From assembly GCF_003696305.1 (NCBI RefSeq), contig NZ_RFFK01000007.1, forward strand, positions 124,001 to 188,000: a DNA stretch of 64,000 bases. The letters run 5' to 3'. Below the pieces are notes generated by a model. It made no database searches and was not told the DNA's origin. It saw only the letters and a list, made by a program, of their open reading frames with translations. Shown here piece by piece: positions 9,277 to 18,139 of the stretch (positions are counted from its first letter, which is position 1; every line of letters begins with the position of its first letter). This DNA comes from Pseudomonas sp. AOB-7 (GTDB lineage: Bacteria; Pseudomonadota; Gammaproteobacteria; Pseudomonadales; Pseudomonadaceae). Position numbers and translations under genes: made by a program.

Positions 9277-11526
9277 ATGAGCGAATCCCTCGATTTGAGC
9301 CTGGAAGGCGTGGAACGTCGGTCGCTGGCCGACTTCACCGAGCAGGCCTATCTCAACTACTCCATGTACGTGATCATGGACCGCGCCCTGCCGCATATCG
9401 GCGACGGCCTCAAGCCCGTGCAGCGGCGCATCGTCTACGCCATGAGCGAGCTGGGCCTGGACGCGGACTCCAAGCACAAGAAGTCGGCGCGCACCGTCGG
9501 CGACGTGCTCGGCAAGTTCCACCCGCACGGCGACAGCGCCTGCTACGAGGCCATGGTGCTGATGGCGCAGCCGTTCAGCTACCGCTACACCCTGGTCGAC
9601 GGCCAGGGCAACTGGGGCGCGCCGGACGATCCCAAGTCCTTCGCCGCCATGCGCTACACCGAGGCGCGCCTGTCGCGCTATTCCGAGGTGCTGCTGAGCG
9701 AGCTGGGCCAGGGCACCGTCGACTGGGTGCCGAACTTCGACGGCACAATGAACGAGCCGGCGACCCTGCCGGCACGCCTGCCCAACCTGCTGCTTAACGG
9801 CACGACGGGTATTGCGGTCGGCATGGCCACCGATGTGCCGCCGCACAACCTGCGCGAAGTCGCCGCCGCCTGCGTGCGTCTGCTGGACGAACCGGGTGCC
9901 ACGGTCGAGCAGCTCTGCGAGCATATCCAGGGCCCGGATTTCCCCACCGAGGCCGAGGTCATCACGCCCAAGGCCGATCTGCTGAAGATCTACGAAACGG
10001 GTCGCGGCTCGGTGCGCATGCGCGCCGTCTACCGCGTCGAGGACGGCGACATCGTGGTCACCGCCCTGCCGCATCAGGTCTCCGGGGCCAAGGTGCTGGA
10101 GCAGATCGCCGCGCAGATGCAGGCCAAGAAGCTGCCGATGGTCGCCGACCTGCGCGACGAATCCGACCACGAGCACCCGACCCGGATCGTCATCATCCCG
10201 CGCTCCAACCGCGTCGATGCCGACGAGCTGATGACCCATCTGTTCGCCACCACCGAGCTGGAATCGAGCTACCGGGTCAACACCAACGTCATCGGCCTCG
10301 ACGGCAAGCCGCAGGTCAAGGACCTGCGCACCCTGCTGAGCGAGTGGCTGGTGTACCGCGTCGGCACCGTACGCCGCCGCCTGCAGTTCCGCCTGGACAA
10401 GGTGGAAAAGCGCCTGCACCTGTTGGAAGGCCTGCTGATCGCCTTCCTCAACCTCGACGAAGTGATTCGCATCATCCGCACCGAAGACCAGCCGAAACCG
10501 GTACTGATGGAGGCCTTCGGCCTGACCGAGGTGCAGGCCGACTACATCCTCGACACCCGCCTGCGCCAGCTGGCCCGCCTGGAAGAGATGAAGATCCGCG
10601 GCGAGCAGGACGAGCTGGCCAAGGAACGCGAGAAGCTGCTGGCCCTGCTCGGCAGCGAAGCCAAGCTGAAGAAGCTGGTGCGCAAGGAAATTCTCGAGGA
10701 CGCCGAGAAGTACGGCGACGACCGTCGCTCGCCGATCGTCGCCCGCGCCGAGGCCCGCGCCCTGTCGGAAACCGAGCTGATGCCGACCGAACCGGTCACA
10801 GTGGTGCTCTCGGAAAAGGGCTGGGTGCGCTGCGCCAAGGGCCACGATATCGACGCCACCGGCCTGTCCTACAAGGCCGGCGACGGCTTCAAGGCCGCCG
10901 CGCCGGGCCGATCCAACCAGTACGCGGTCTTTATCGACTCCACCGGACGCAGCTATTCGCTGGCCGCCCACAGCCTGCCGTCCGCGCGCGGCCAGGGCGA
11001 GCCACTGACCGGTCGTCTGACCCCGCCGCCGGGGGCGACCTTCGACTGCGTGCTGCTGCCGGAGGACAGCGCCCTGTACGTGATCGCCTCGGACGCCGGC
11101 TACGGCTTCGTGGTCAAGGGCGAGGACCTGCAGGCCAAGAACAAGGCCGGCAAGGCCCTGCTCAGCCTGCCCAACGGCGCCCGGGTGGTGGCGCCCAAGC
11201 CGGTAGCCAGCGTCGAGAACGACTGGCTGGCGGCGGTGACCACCGAAGGCCGCCTGCTGCTGTTCAAGGTCGCCGACCTGCCGCAACTGGGCAAAGGCAA
11301 GGGCAACAAGATCATCGGCATCCCCGGTGAACGGGTGGCCAGCCGCGAGGAATACCTCACCGATCTGGCCGTGCTGCCCACCGGCAGCTCGCTGGTGCTG
11401 CAGGCCGGCAAGCGTACCCTGACCCTCAAGGCCGACGATCTGGAGCACTACAAGGGCGAGCGCGGCCGCCGCGGCAACAAGCTGCCGCGCGGCTTCCAGC
11501 GCGTCGACCAGTTGCTGGTGGAATAA
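9277..11526 (+). CDS. parC: DNA topoisomerase IV subunit A
   Basis: Breakage-rejoining subunit of topoisomerase IV, 749 residues. The winged-helix domain shows [16 protein letters not shown] and [20 protein letters not shown]; the catalytic tyrosine is Tyr127 in [10 protein letters not shown]. The fluoroquinolone-resistance positions carry the wild-type residues Ser87 and Glu91, numbering identical to P. aeruginosa ParC. The C-terminal beta-pinwheel domain follows the long coiled tower. It begins 7 bases after the protease gene and is probably expressed with parE. Confidence 0.98.
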   Translation: MSESLDLSLEGVERRSLADFTEQAYLNYSMYVIMDRALPHIGDGLKPVQRRIVYAMSELGLDADSKHKKSARTVGDVLGKFHPHGDSACYEAMVLMAQPFSYRYTLVDGQGNWGAPDDPKSFAAMRYTEARLSRYSEVLLSELGQGTVDWVPNFDGTMNEPATLPARLPNLLLNGTTGIAVGMATDVPPHNLREVAAACVRLLDEPGATVEQLCEHIQGPDFPTEAEVITPKADLLKIYETGRGSVRMRAVYRVEDGDIVVTALPHQVSGAKVLEQIAAQMQAKKLPMVADLRDESDHEHPTRIVIIPRSNRVDADELMTHLFATTELESSYRVNTNVIGLDGKPQVKDLRTLLSEWLVYRVGTVRRRLQFRLDKVEKRLHLLEGLLIAFLNLDEVIRIIRTEDQPKPVLMEAFGLTEVQADYILDTRLRQLARLEEMKIRGEQDELAKEREKLLALLGSEAKLKKLVRKEILEDAEKYGDDRRSPIVARAEARALSETELMPTEPVTVVLSEKGWVRCAKGHDIDATGLSYKAGDGFKAAAPGRSNQYAVFIDSTGRSYSLAAHSLPSARGQGEPLTGRLTPPPGATFDCVLLPEDSALYVIASDAGYGFVVKGEDLQAKNKAGKALLSLPNGARVVAPKPVASVENDWLAAVTTEGRLLLFKVADLPQLGKGKGNKIIGIPGERVASREEYLTDLAVLPTGSSLVLQAGKRTLTLKADDLEHYKGERGRRGNKLPRGFQRVDQLLVE

Positions 11527-11639
11527 GCGCCGCCCCTACCGACAGGCGGGCAAGGCTGGAGTCGCGGCGCGGTTTGACGGATGATACGCGACCCGGGGCG
11601 TCAGGATGACGACCCGCCGGCATGACATGGGATTGATGC

Positions 11640-11660
11640 GCAGCCGCCCGCAGCGGCTGC
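11640..11660 (+). other. hairpin ahead of the PqiC-like gene
   Basis: GCAGCCGC-CCGCA-GCGGCTGC is a perfect 8-bp stem, ending 10 bases before the start codon of the next gene and containing no T-run. It may shape the leader or help end parC transcripts. The rest of the 143-base gap shows nothing clear. Confidence 0.35.
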
Positions 11661-11669
11661 CGGGAACGA

Positions 11670-12386
11670 ATGATGACTGTAGTACGCCCCCTGGCCCTGC
11701 TTCTGACCACCCTGCTCAGCCTGAGCGGTTGCAGCCTGCTGCAGCAGAAGCCGGTGCCACTCTACCAACTCGACAGCGGCAGTGCCGTCGCCCCGGCCAA
11801 GGACAGCGGCATGGCGGTGCTGGTCGGCCCGGTCAGCATCGCCGACTACCTGCGCCAGGAACACCTGCTGCAGCGTCAGGCCGACGGCAGCCTGGTGGCC
11901 GCCCGCGATGCCCGCTGGGCCAGCGGCCTGGCCAACGACATCGACCAGCAGTTGCTGCGCCAACTGGCCTGGCGCCTGGACAGCCAGCGCCTGGCCCTGG
12001 CGCCGGCCGCCCCCGGCTTCAGCGCCGACGCCCAGGTGATGCTGACCATCACCCGCCTCGACTCCGGCCCGCTGGTGCCGGCGGTGCTGGAAGCGCAGTG
12101 GCGCCTGCTGGATCGCCGCGGCCAGCTGCGCGACAGCCGCCTGGTGCGCCTGGAGGAGGGCCACAACGGCGCCGTGGCCGAGCAGGTCAAGGCGCAGAGC
12201 CTGCTGCTGCAACGCCTGGCCGCCGAGCTGGCGGTGGCCATCCAGCCGATTGCCGTGGCCGAGGAGGCCCCCGCCGAGCCACCGCGCAAGAAGGCCCCGG
12301 TGGCCAAGGCCAAACCGCAGGAACCCGGGCCGAAGATTCCGGTGGCCGAACCCATCAAGATCGATACCGAAGTCTTCCGTTTCTAA
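11670..12386 (+). CDS. PqiC-family (ABC-type transport auxiliary) lipoprotein
   Basis: A 238-residue lipoprotein: signal peptide with lipobox LSGC, lipidated Cys21 (Cys20 if the second ATG at 11673 is used). The family-typical start YQLDSG and VGPVSIADYLRQEHLLQR match PqiC/ABC auxiliary lipoproteins (PF03886), which work with MCE proteins in lipid transport between the membranes. The last 45 residues are Pro/Ala/Lys rich (PRKKAPVAKAKPQEPGPK) and look disordered. No pqiA, pqiB or mla-type gene lies near, so it is an orphan here. A strong terminator follows directly. Confidence 0.75.
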   Translation: MMTVVRPLALLLTTLLSLSGCSLLQQKPVPLYQLDSGSAVAPAKDSGMAVLVGPVSIADYLRQEHLLQRQADGSLVAARDARWASGLANDIDQQLLRQLAWRLDSQRLALAPAAPGFSADAQVMLTITRLDSGPLVPAVLEAQWRLLDRRGQLRDSRLVRLEEGHNGAVAEQVKAQSLLLQRLAAELAVAIQPIAVAEEAPAEPPRKKAPVAKAKPQEPGPKIPVAEPIKIDTEVFRF

Positions 12387-12388
12387 GC

Positions 12389-12417
12389 AAAAAGCCCGCA
12401 GATGCGGGCTTTTTTGT
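12389..12417 (+). terminator. rho-independent terminator after the PqiC-like gene
   Basis: AAAAAGCCCGCA-GA-TGCGGGCTTTTTT is a near-perfect stem with a six-T run, starting just after the stop codon. Confidence 0.93.
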
Positions 12418-12441
12418 GACCTGCCGCCGCACTGCCAGCCA

Positions 12442-12530
12442 GCAGGTTGGGTGAGGCGCGTAGCAGCGAAACCCAGCGGGCCATGTCGCGGACCGTTGGG
12501 CGTCGCTGCGCTCGGCGCCAACCTGCGGCG
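12442..12530. repeat. pair of inverted REP-like elements (BIME-like)
   Basis: GCAGGTTGGGTGAGGCGCG...AAACCCAGCGG at the left and, in opposite orientation, CCGTTGGGCG...GGCGCCAACCTGC at the right. Each unit is itself an imperfect palindrome. A second pair of the same family lies at 33037-33109. Dispersed extragenic palindromes of this type are common in Pseudomonas and sit between convergent genes here. Confidence 0.65.
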
Positions 12531-12545
12531 CTACCCAGTGATGCC

Positions 12546-13757
12546 CTATTTGAGTTCGCTGGAACTCTTGCCCAGCAGGCGCCGGGCGACGATCAGCAGC
12601 TGGATCTGCTGGGTGCCTTCGAAGATGTCGAGAATCTTCGAGTCGCGCGCCCACTTCTCCAGCAGTTCGTCCTCGCCGTAACCCAGGGCGCCGGCCAGCT
12701 CGACGCATTTGAGCGTCACCTCGCTGGCCACCCGCCCGGCCTTGGCCTTGGCGATGGAGGCCTCCTTGGAGTTGGGCAGCTTGTTGTCGGCCATCCAGGC
12801 GGCCTTGAGCGTGAGCAGGCGCGCCGCTTCCCACTCGGCCTCCAGCCGATACAGCGTGGCCTCGGCATGGCTCACGGCCAGCAAGGGCTTGGCATAGTCG
12901 AAGCGGCAGCCGGCCTTGACCAGCAGCTCGCGGGTGCGCTCCAGCGCCGCCCGAGCCACCCCGACTGCCATGCCGGCGACCAGCGGACGGGTATTGTCGA
13001 AGGTTTCCATGACCCCGGCGAAGCCCTTCTGCACGTCGATCTCGGCGTTGCCCAGCAGGTTGGCCGCCGGCACCCGGCAGTCGCTGAAGCTGATCGAGGC
13101 GGTGTCCGAGGCCTTGATCCCGAGTTTCTTCTCCAGGCGCGTCACGCTCATGCCCGGCGTGCCCTTCTCGACCACGAAGGACTTGATCGCCGCGCGCCCC
13201 AGGCTGCGGTCGAGGCTGGCCCAGACCACCACGGCGTCGGCGCGCTCGCCGGAGGTGACGAAGATCTTCTCGCCGTTGAGCACGTAGTGCTCGCCGTCCT
13301 TCACCGCCGTGGTGCGGATCGCCGCCGAGTCCGAGCCGCAGCCCGGTTCGGTGATGGCCATGGCCGCCCAGGTCCTACCGAAGCGCGCCAGCTGCTCGTC
13401 GTTGGCCACCGCGGCGATGGCCGCGTTGCCCAGGCCCTGGCGCGGCATGGCCAGGAGCAGGCCGACGTCGCCCCAGCACAGCTCCATCACGCCGAGCAGC
13501 GCAGCCAGGTTGCCGCCGTTCTTGACGCCCTCCTGCTGTTCGCGGGCGGCGCCGCGCTTGCTCGCCGAACCGGCGCCGACGGCGTCGGGCGAGCCCTCGT
13601 TCATGCCGTCGAGCAGCGCGGCGAGCAGGTCCAGCTCCTTGGGATAGGCGTGCTCGGCCTGGTCGTACTTGCGTGAGATCGGCCGGAAATAGTGCTTGGC
13701 CACCTGCTGCGCCTGCTGCTGCAGGCCACGGAATTTCTTCGGGGTTTCCAGATTCAT
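12546..13757 (-). CDS. acyl-CoA dehydrogenase, catalytic partner
   Basis: FAD-dependent acyl-CoA dehydrogenase, 403 residues. The FAD-binding signature AMAITEPGCGSDSAAIRT and the C-terminal IFEGTQQIQ with the catalytic base at Glu380 are both present. The start ATG 13757 (MNLETPKKFRG) lies 13 bases after the stop of another acyl-CoA dehydrogenase gene, so the two are one transcription unit. The pair corresponds to PA4994-PA4995. Substrate unknown. Because the neighbour seems to lack a catalytic glutamate, the two may form one mixed enzyme (inference). Confidence 0.88.
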   Translation of the reverse strand: MNLETPKKFRGLQQQAQQVAKHYFRPISRKYDQAEHAYPKELDLLAALLDGMNEGSPDAVGAGSASKRGAAREQQEGVKNGGNLAALLGVMELCWGDVGLLLAMPRQGLGNAAIAAVANDEQLARFGRTWAAMAITEPGCGSDSAAIRTTAVKDGEHYVLNGEKIFVTSGERADAVVVWASLDRSLGRAAIKSFVVEKGTPGMSVTRLEKKLGIKASDTASISFSDCRVPAANLLGNAEIDVQKGFAGVMETFDNTRPLVAGMAVGVARAALERTRELLVKAGCRFDYAKPLLAVSHAEATLYRLEAEWEAARLLTLKAAWMADNKLPNSKEASIAKAKAGRVASEVTLKCVELAGALGYGEDELLEKWARDSKILDIFEGTQQIQLLIVARRLLGKSSSELK

Positions 13758-13770
13758 GGTTGCCTGCCTG

Positions 13771-15042
13771 CTAGAGATGAAGGCCGCCGGCCAGAACGGC
13801 CACGCTGCGCAGATCGCGATACCAGCGCTCGACCGGGTGCTCCTGGGTGAAACCATGGCCGCCGAGCAGTTGCACCGCGTCGCTGCCGATCTTCATCGCC
13901 TTCTCCGCACAGAGCAGCCGCGCCAGGTAGGCCTCGCGCCGGAACGGCAGGCCGGCCTCGGCGCGGGCGCAGGCACGCCACAGCAGCAGGCGCATGGCGT
14001 CCAGTTCGATGGCGATGTCGGCGACCATAAAGGCCACGCCCTGGCGATGGCTGATCGGCTCGCCGAAGGCCTGGCGTTCGTTGCAGTAGCTGGTCACATA
14101 GTCCAGCGCCGCCTGCGCCGTGCCGACGGCAAGGGCGCAGAAGGCCAGCGCGGAATGATCGAGAAAGGCCTGAAAATCGAAGCCAGCGCCAGCCAGCCGG
14201 CACTCGCTCGGCACCTTGACGCCTTTGAGTTGAATACGCGCCAGGCCACAGGCCTTGAGGCCCATGGCCGGCTCGGCGCGGCGGCCGATGCCCTTGCTCG
14301 CGGCATCGACGATAAACAGCGCCGGGCCGTCGCCGGCCTGGGCGCTGACGATCAGCCGGCTGGCCTCCAGCCCGCCCAGCACCAGGACCTTCTCGCCGTC
14401 GAGCAGATAGGCTTTGCCGCGTTTGCGCGCGCGCGTGGCGGGCCCCCGCGGGTCGCTCAGCACGCCCGGCTCGCCCACTGCGAGGGCGAAGGGTTGCGCC
14501 CCCGCCTCGCTGACGAAGGCCGGCAGCCAGGCCGCCTGTTGCGCCGGCGAGCCCCAGCGGCGGATGCAGTTGGCCGCCGACAGCGGCAGCAGCAGCGCGG
14601 CGGCCAGGGAGAAGTCGCCCCTGGCCAGGCTTTCGCCGATCAGCGCGTTGCTCAGCACGGTGCGCGCCCCGGCCAGGCCGCCCTGCGCCTCGCCGACGCC
14701 ATAGTGGGCCAGGCCCAGCTCATGGGCCTGGCTGTGCAGCGCTGCCGGCACCCGCGCCTGGGCGTCGGCCTCGTGCGCCAGCGGGCGCAGCACGTCCAGG
14801 GCGAAGCCCTGGAGCATCTCCACCAGCATCTGCTGCTCGTCGGACAGCGACAGGTCGAACAGCTCGTCGGCCGCCGCCGGACGCGGCGTGCGCTTCTTGC
14901 CGGCGGCCAGACGGAAGCTGGCGCGGCTGCCGCTGTAGACGAGTCTTTCGAAGGGTTTGCGCAGCTTGAGGCGATCCGGCCAGTCGGCCTGGGCCAGCTT
15001 GCTCAGTACGCTCAGGGCCTGGCCCTGCACATCGACGGTCAT
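13771..15042 (-). CDS. acyl-CoA dehydrogenase-like protein without catalytic glutamate
   Basis: A 423-residue protein of the acyl-CoA dehydrogenase family. It has the C-terminal LLGGHGFTQEHPVERWYRD segment, but where the family has the catalytic YEG/FEG it reads LAG (Ala418) and ends five residues later (AVLAGGLHL). The N-terminal part has a strong family resemblance but the FAD-binding GSD segment is replaced by LAVGEPGVLSDPRG. Start ATG 15042 has GGAGCGAG upstream; ATG 15057 is an alternative with a poorer site. It is co-transcribed with the catalytically complete enzyme 13 bases downstream. It could be a non-catalytic subunit. Confidence 0.85.
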   Translation of the reverse strand: MTVDVQGQALSVLSKLAQADWPDRLKLRKPFERLVYSGSRASFRLAAGKKRTPRPAAADELFDLSLSDEQQMLVEMLQGFALDVLRPLAHEADAQARVPAALHSQAHELGLAHYGVGEAQGGLAGARTVLSNALIGESLARGDFSLAAALLLPLSAANCIRRWGSPAQQAAWLPAFVSEAGAQPFALAVGEPGVLSDPRGPATRARKRGKAYLLDGEKVLVLGGLEASRLIVSAQAGDGPALFIVDAASKGIGRRAEPAMGLKACGLARIQLKGVKVPSECRLAGAGFDFQAFLDHSALAFCALAVGTAQAALDYVTSYCNERQAFGEPISHRQGVAFMVADIAIELDAMRLLLWRACARAEAGLPFRREAYLARLLCAEKAMKIGSDAVQLLGGHGFTQEHPVERWYRDLRSVAVLAGGLHL

Positions 15043-15184
15043 GGCATCTCGCTCCACATGGGGGATGCCATCGATGATGCGCCGCCGGCTGGCGAGCGCC
15101 TATGACCCTCAAGCCACGAGCCGTCGGCAATCGGGTCAAGCCGTCACACAGAGGAACGTAGGGTGAGCATGGCGCCCGCCTTGC

Positions 15185-15226
15185 CCACCGCCAGCGGTGG
15201 ATTGGTGGACAGGCCTTAGGCCTGTC
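15185..15226. terminator. two hairpins between hldE and the acyl-CoA dehydrogenase genes
   Basis: CCACCGC-CA-GCGGTGG (15185-15200) and GACAGGCC-TTA-GGCCTGTC (15208-15226) follow the hldE stop codon on the minus strand. Neither has a long T-run, so they are terminator-like or mRNA-end structures. The remainder of 15043-15184 has no clear content. Confidence 0.4.
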
Positions 15227-15229
15227 AGC

Positions 15230-16651
15230 CTATTTGTTGCGGATCTTCTCGACTATGGCGGTGGTCGAGCTGTTCTCCACCAGACCGAGCACGCGCACCT
15301 CGCCGCCGTAGGCCTGGACGATATCGGCGCCGACCACCTGGTCGATGCCGTAGTCACCGCCCTTGACCAGCACGTCCGGCTGCACCTGCTTGAGCAGGCG
15401 CTCGGGGGTGTCCTCGGCGAAGCTCACCACCCAGTCCACCGCACCGAGGCCGGCGAGCACCGCCATGCGCCGGTCCACCGCGTTGATCGGCCGGCCCGGG
15501 CCCTTGAGGCGGCTGACCGAGGCGTCGTCGTTGATCGCCACGATCAGGCGGTCGCCCTGAGCGCGCGCCTGCTCCAGGTAGGTCACGTGGCCGGCATGCA
15601 GGATGTCGAAGCAGCCGTTGGTGAAGACGATCTTCTCGCCGTGGGCGCGGGCGTCCTCGATCGCCACCAGCAACTGGTCGAGGCTCAGTACGCCGCGCTC
15701 GGAGCCCTCCTCGCGCTGCACCGCGCGGCGCAGCTCGGGGGCGCTGATGGCCGCGGTGCCGAGCTTGCCGACCACGATGCCGGCGGCCAGGTTGGCCAGG
15801 GCCACGGCCTGCGGCAGCTCCTCGCCGGCGGCGATGGAGGCGGCCAGGGTGGAAATCACCGTGTCGCCGGCGCCGGTGACGTCGAACACCTCGCGCGCCC
15901 GCGCCGGCAGGTGCAGCGGCGCGTGGTCCGGGCGCAGCAGGGTCATGCCGTGCTCGCCGCGGGTCACCAGCAGGGCGCCGAGTTCCAGCTCACGCATCAG
16001 CTTGGCGCCCTTGCTGACCAGCTCGGCCTCGTCCTTGCAGCCGCCGACTATGGTCTCGAACTCGTGCAGATTGGGGGTGATCAGGCTGGCGCCGCGGTAG
16101 ATGGAGAAGTCCTTGCCCTTGGGGTCGGCCAACACCGGGATGCCCCTGGCGCGCGCGGCCTGGATCAGCACCTGGTGGTTCTGCAGCGCGCCCTTGCCGT
16201 AATCGGACAGCACCAGCACCTTGACCCCGGCGAGCAGTGCCTCGACCTGGCGCGCCAGGGCCTGGGTGTCGGTGGCGAAGGGTTCTTCGAAGTCCATGCG
16301 CAGCAGCTGCTGGTGGCGGCTCATGACCCGCAGCTTGACGATGGTCGGCTGCTCGTCGCGGCGCTGGAAGTGCGCCTCGACGCCGGCGGCGGCCAGGCTG
16401 TCGGCCAGGCTGTCCGCCGCCTCGTCCTCGCCGGTGACGCCGACCAGCAGCGCCGGCGCGCCGAGCGCGGCGATGTTCAGCGCGACGTTGGCCGCGCCGC
16501 CCGGGCGATCCTCGATCTGCTCCACGCGCACCACCGGCACCGGCGCCTCCGGCGAGATGCGCGAGGTGCCGCCATGCCAGTAGCGGTCGAGCATGACGTC
16601 GCCCACCACCAGGACGGGGGCTTGATCGTAACGGGGCAGGGTCAGCTTCAT
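15230..16651 (-). CDS. hldE: bifunctional heptose-7-phosphate kinase / heptose-1-phosphate adenylyltransferase
   Basis: Makes ADP-heptose for the LPS inner core: D-glycero-beta-manno-heptose 7-phosphate is phosphorylated, then adenylylated. The 473-residue protein is a fusion as in E. coli. The N-terminal ribokinase-fold domain (about 1-320) ends with the DVTGAGDTVISTLA motif containing the catalytic Asp. The C-terminal nucleotidyltransferase domain begins at FTNGCFDILHAGHVTYLEQA, with the GxFDxxHxGH signature. Last gene of the minus-strand msbA-mig14-dnpA-hldE run; 46 bases follow the upstream gene. Confidence 0.97.
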   Translation of the reverse strand: MKLTLPRYDQAPVLVVGDVMLDRYWHGGTSRISPEAPVPVVRVEQIEDRPGGAANVALNIAALGAPALLVGVTGEDEAADSLADSLAAAGVEAHFQRRDEQPTIVKLRVMSRHQQLLRMDFEEPFATDTQALARQVEALLAGVKVLVLSDYGKGALQNHQVLIQAARARGIPVLADPKGKDFSIYRGASLITPNLHEFETIVGGCKDEAELVSKGAKLMRELELGALLVTRGEHGMTLLRPDHAPLHLPARAREVFDVTGAGDTVISTLAASIAAGEELPQAVALANLAAGIVVGKLGTAAISAPELRRAVQREEGSERGVLSLDQLLVAIEDARAHGEKIVFTNGCFDILHAGHVTYLEQARAQGDRLIVAINDDASVSRLKGPGRPINAVDRRMAVLAGLGAVDWVVSFAEDTPERLLKQVQPDVLVKGGDYGIDQVVGADIVQAYGGEVRVLGLVENSSTTAIVEKIRNK

Positions 16652-16697
16652 GGTGGCTCCGGAGCGTCGAAAACGCCGCGGATCATAACATAGCCGC

Positions 16698-18135
16698 TCA
16701 GTCGGCCCGCGACTCCCGCACGCCGGCGCGACGCACCCAGAACAGCTCGTGACGACGCACCGCCTTGCGGAAGAAATCGTCCTGCCCCACCTCCGGCCAG
16801 CGCCGCCCGACCAGCAGCCACTGGATGAGCCGGCGCAGGCGCTTCTTCAGCGGCAGGGGGGTCTGCAGGTCGTGCTGCATGGCCAGGGCCTGGGTCTTGT
16901 CCAGCCGTGCCCCCGCATCCAGCAGCGGGCTCCACAGGCCGTCCGCCGGCAGGGGTTGCTGACGCGGCGGCAGCGCCACGCCGGCGCCGACCGGGCCCAT
17001 GGGCCAGCGATCGTTGTCATAGAGGTGATTGGCGTACAGCAGGCGCACCTCGGGGCACCAGCCGGCGAGCGCGACGGCTTCGTCCAGCGCCCGGCTGGCC
17101 TGGATATGGTCGGGATGGGGATCCAGTTCCGGGTGGGGCAGCACCACCACCTCGGGGCGAAAGCGCTTGAGCAACGCCGCGAGGTCGCCCACCAGGTTGT
17201 GCCAGCTGGGCATGCCGTCGACATCGCCCGGCAGCGCCAGGGGGTTGAACCGGCGCACGCTGCGGATGTCCGACTCGCCGGACTCCAGCGACGGGAAGGC
17301 CCGGTGCGGCTCGGCGCGCATGGCCGTCAGTTGCAGGCAGTAATACCCCAGCTGCACGCAGCGGCTCGCCGGCACGCCGCCCCAGAGCGGCACGCTGAGG
17401 CTGCTCCAGCTGCGCAGACGGCCCTTGAGGCGAGCGGCAGCCGCCTTGTCGAGCCCCATGCGGCGATAATGCTGGGCCTCGACCTCGCCCTGGGTGAGGG
17501 TGACGATGCTGACCTCCGCACTGCGGCTGTAGAGGCCGAAGGCGGCGAGCTCGGCATCGTCGGCATGGGGGGGCGATGATCATCAGGCGACGCGCGGCAT
17601 AGTCCGGATTGCTGAAGGCATACAGGCTGACCTCCGCGCCCAGTCGGCAGAAGCGTCCGCGCAACTGCACGCGCCCCTCCCGGAGAGCCGGCAGCAGACC
17701 GGACAGGTTGAGGTAGCGGCAGCCTCGCACGCCGCGCTCGAAGTCCTGACGATCGCAGGGCTGGCCGTCGCGAATCAGCACATGGGGATCCAGCCAGCGC
17801 CCCAGCCAGGTGCTGCGCACCTGCACCGCGAGGATCAGGGTGTCGGCCTCGGCCGGCAGCTGGTCGACGTCCAGCTGCAGCCACCCCTTTTCCAGGCGGC
17901 CGGCCAACTGCGGCGCCGGGTCGGGGAAGGCGTAGCGATAGTCCTCGCGCGGCGAATAGAAGAGGTGGTCGGCGAACCAGGCCTCGTGGGCGATCCAGGC
18001 CAGCACCAGAAACACCGGCAGGCTGTTCCAGCCGGCAAACCAGTCCAGCGCCACCAGCACCAGCAGCGCCGCGACCATGAACAGGCGCTTGCCGCGCCGG
18101 TGACGGCGCAGCAGTTGTTGTTTGCGTGTATCCAT
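16698..18135 (-). pseudogene. dnpA: DnpA-like PIG-L family de-N-acetylase, frameshifted in a G7 tract
   Basis: Two reading frames together encode one protein. Frame one, from ATG 18135, has an N-terminal membrane region (about residues 17-45) and runs to RRLMIIAP at about residue 187. The second frame picks up as HADDAELAAFGLYSRSAEVS and goes on to 16698, including the second metal motif DPHPDH. Removing one G from the run of seven at 17567-17573 joins them into 478 codons with an intact PHADDA site, close to the length of P. aeruginosa DnpA (PA5002). That protein lies in the LPS core cluster and affects persistence to fluoroquinolones. As read, the gene gives a 372-residue product with an out-of-frame tail. 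It may be a true mutation, a phase-variable tract or a sequencing error. Confidence 0.85.
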
Positions 18136-18139
18136 TCAC

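Noticed and set aside
9220..11448. A 742-codon open frame opposite parC, and similar ones opposite msbA (19087-20874), glnE (36727-39243), aceF and mscK
   Set aside because: Same antisense artefact; repetitive His/Gln/Leu/Gly composition and no ribosome-binding site or homology that I can see.
17017..17566. The out-of-frame C-terminal tail of the 372-residue product as a real alternative domain
   Set aside because: It is Arg/Gly/Pro-rich shadow sequence, whereas the other frame holds the conserved PIG-L motifs.
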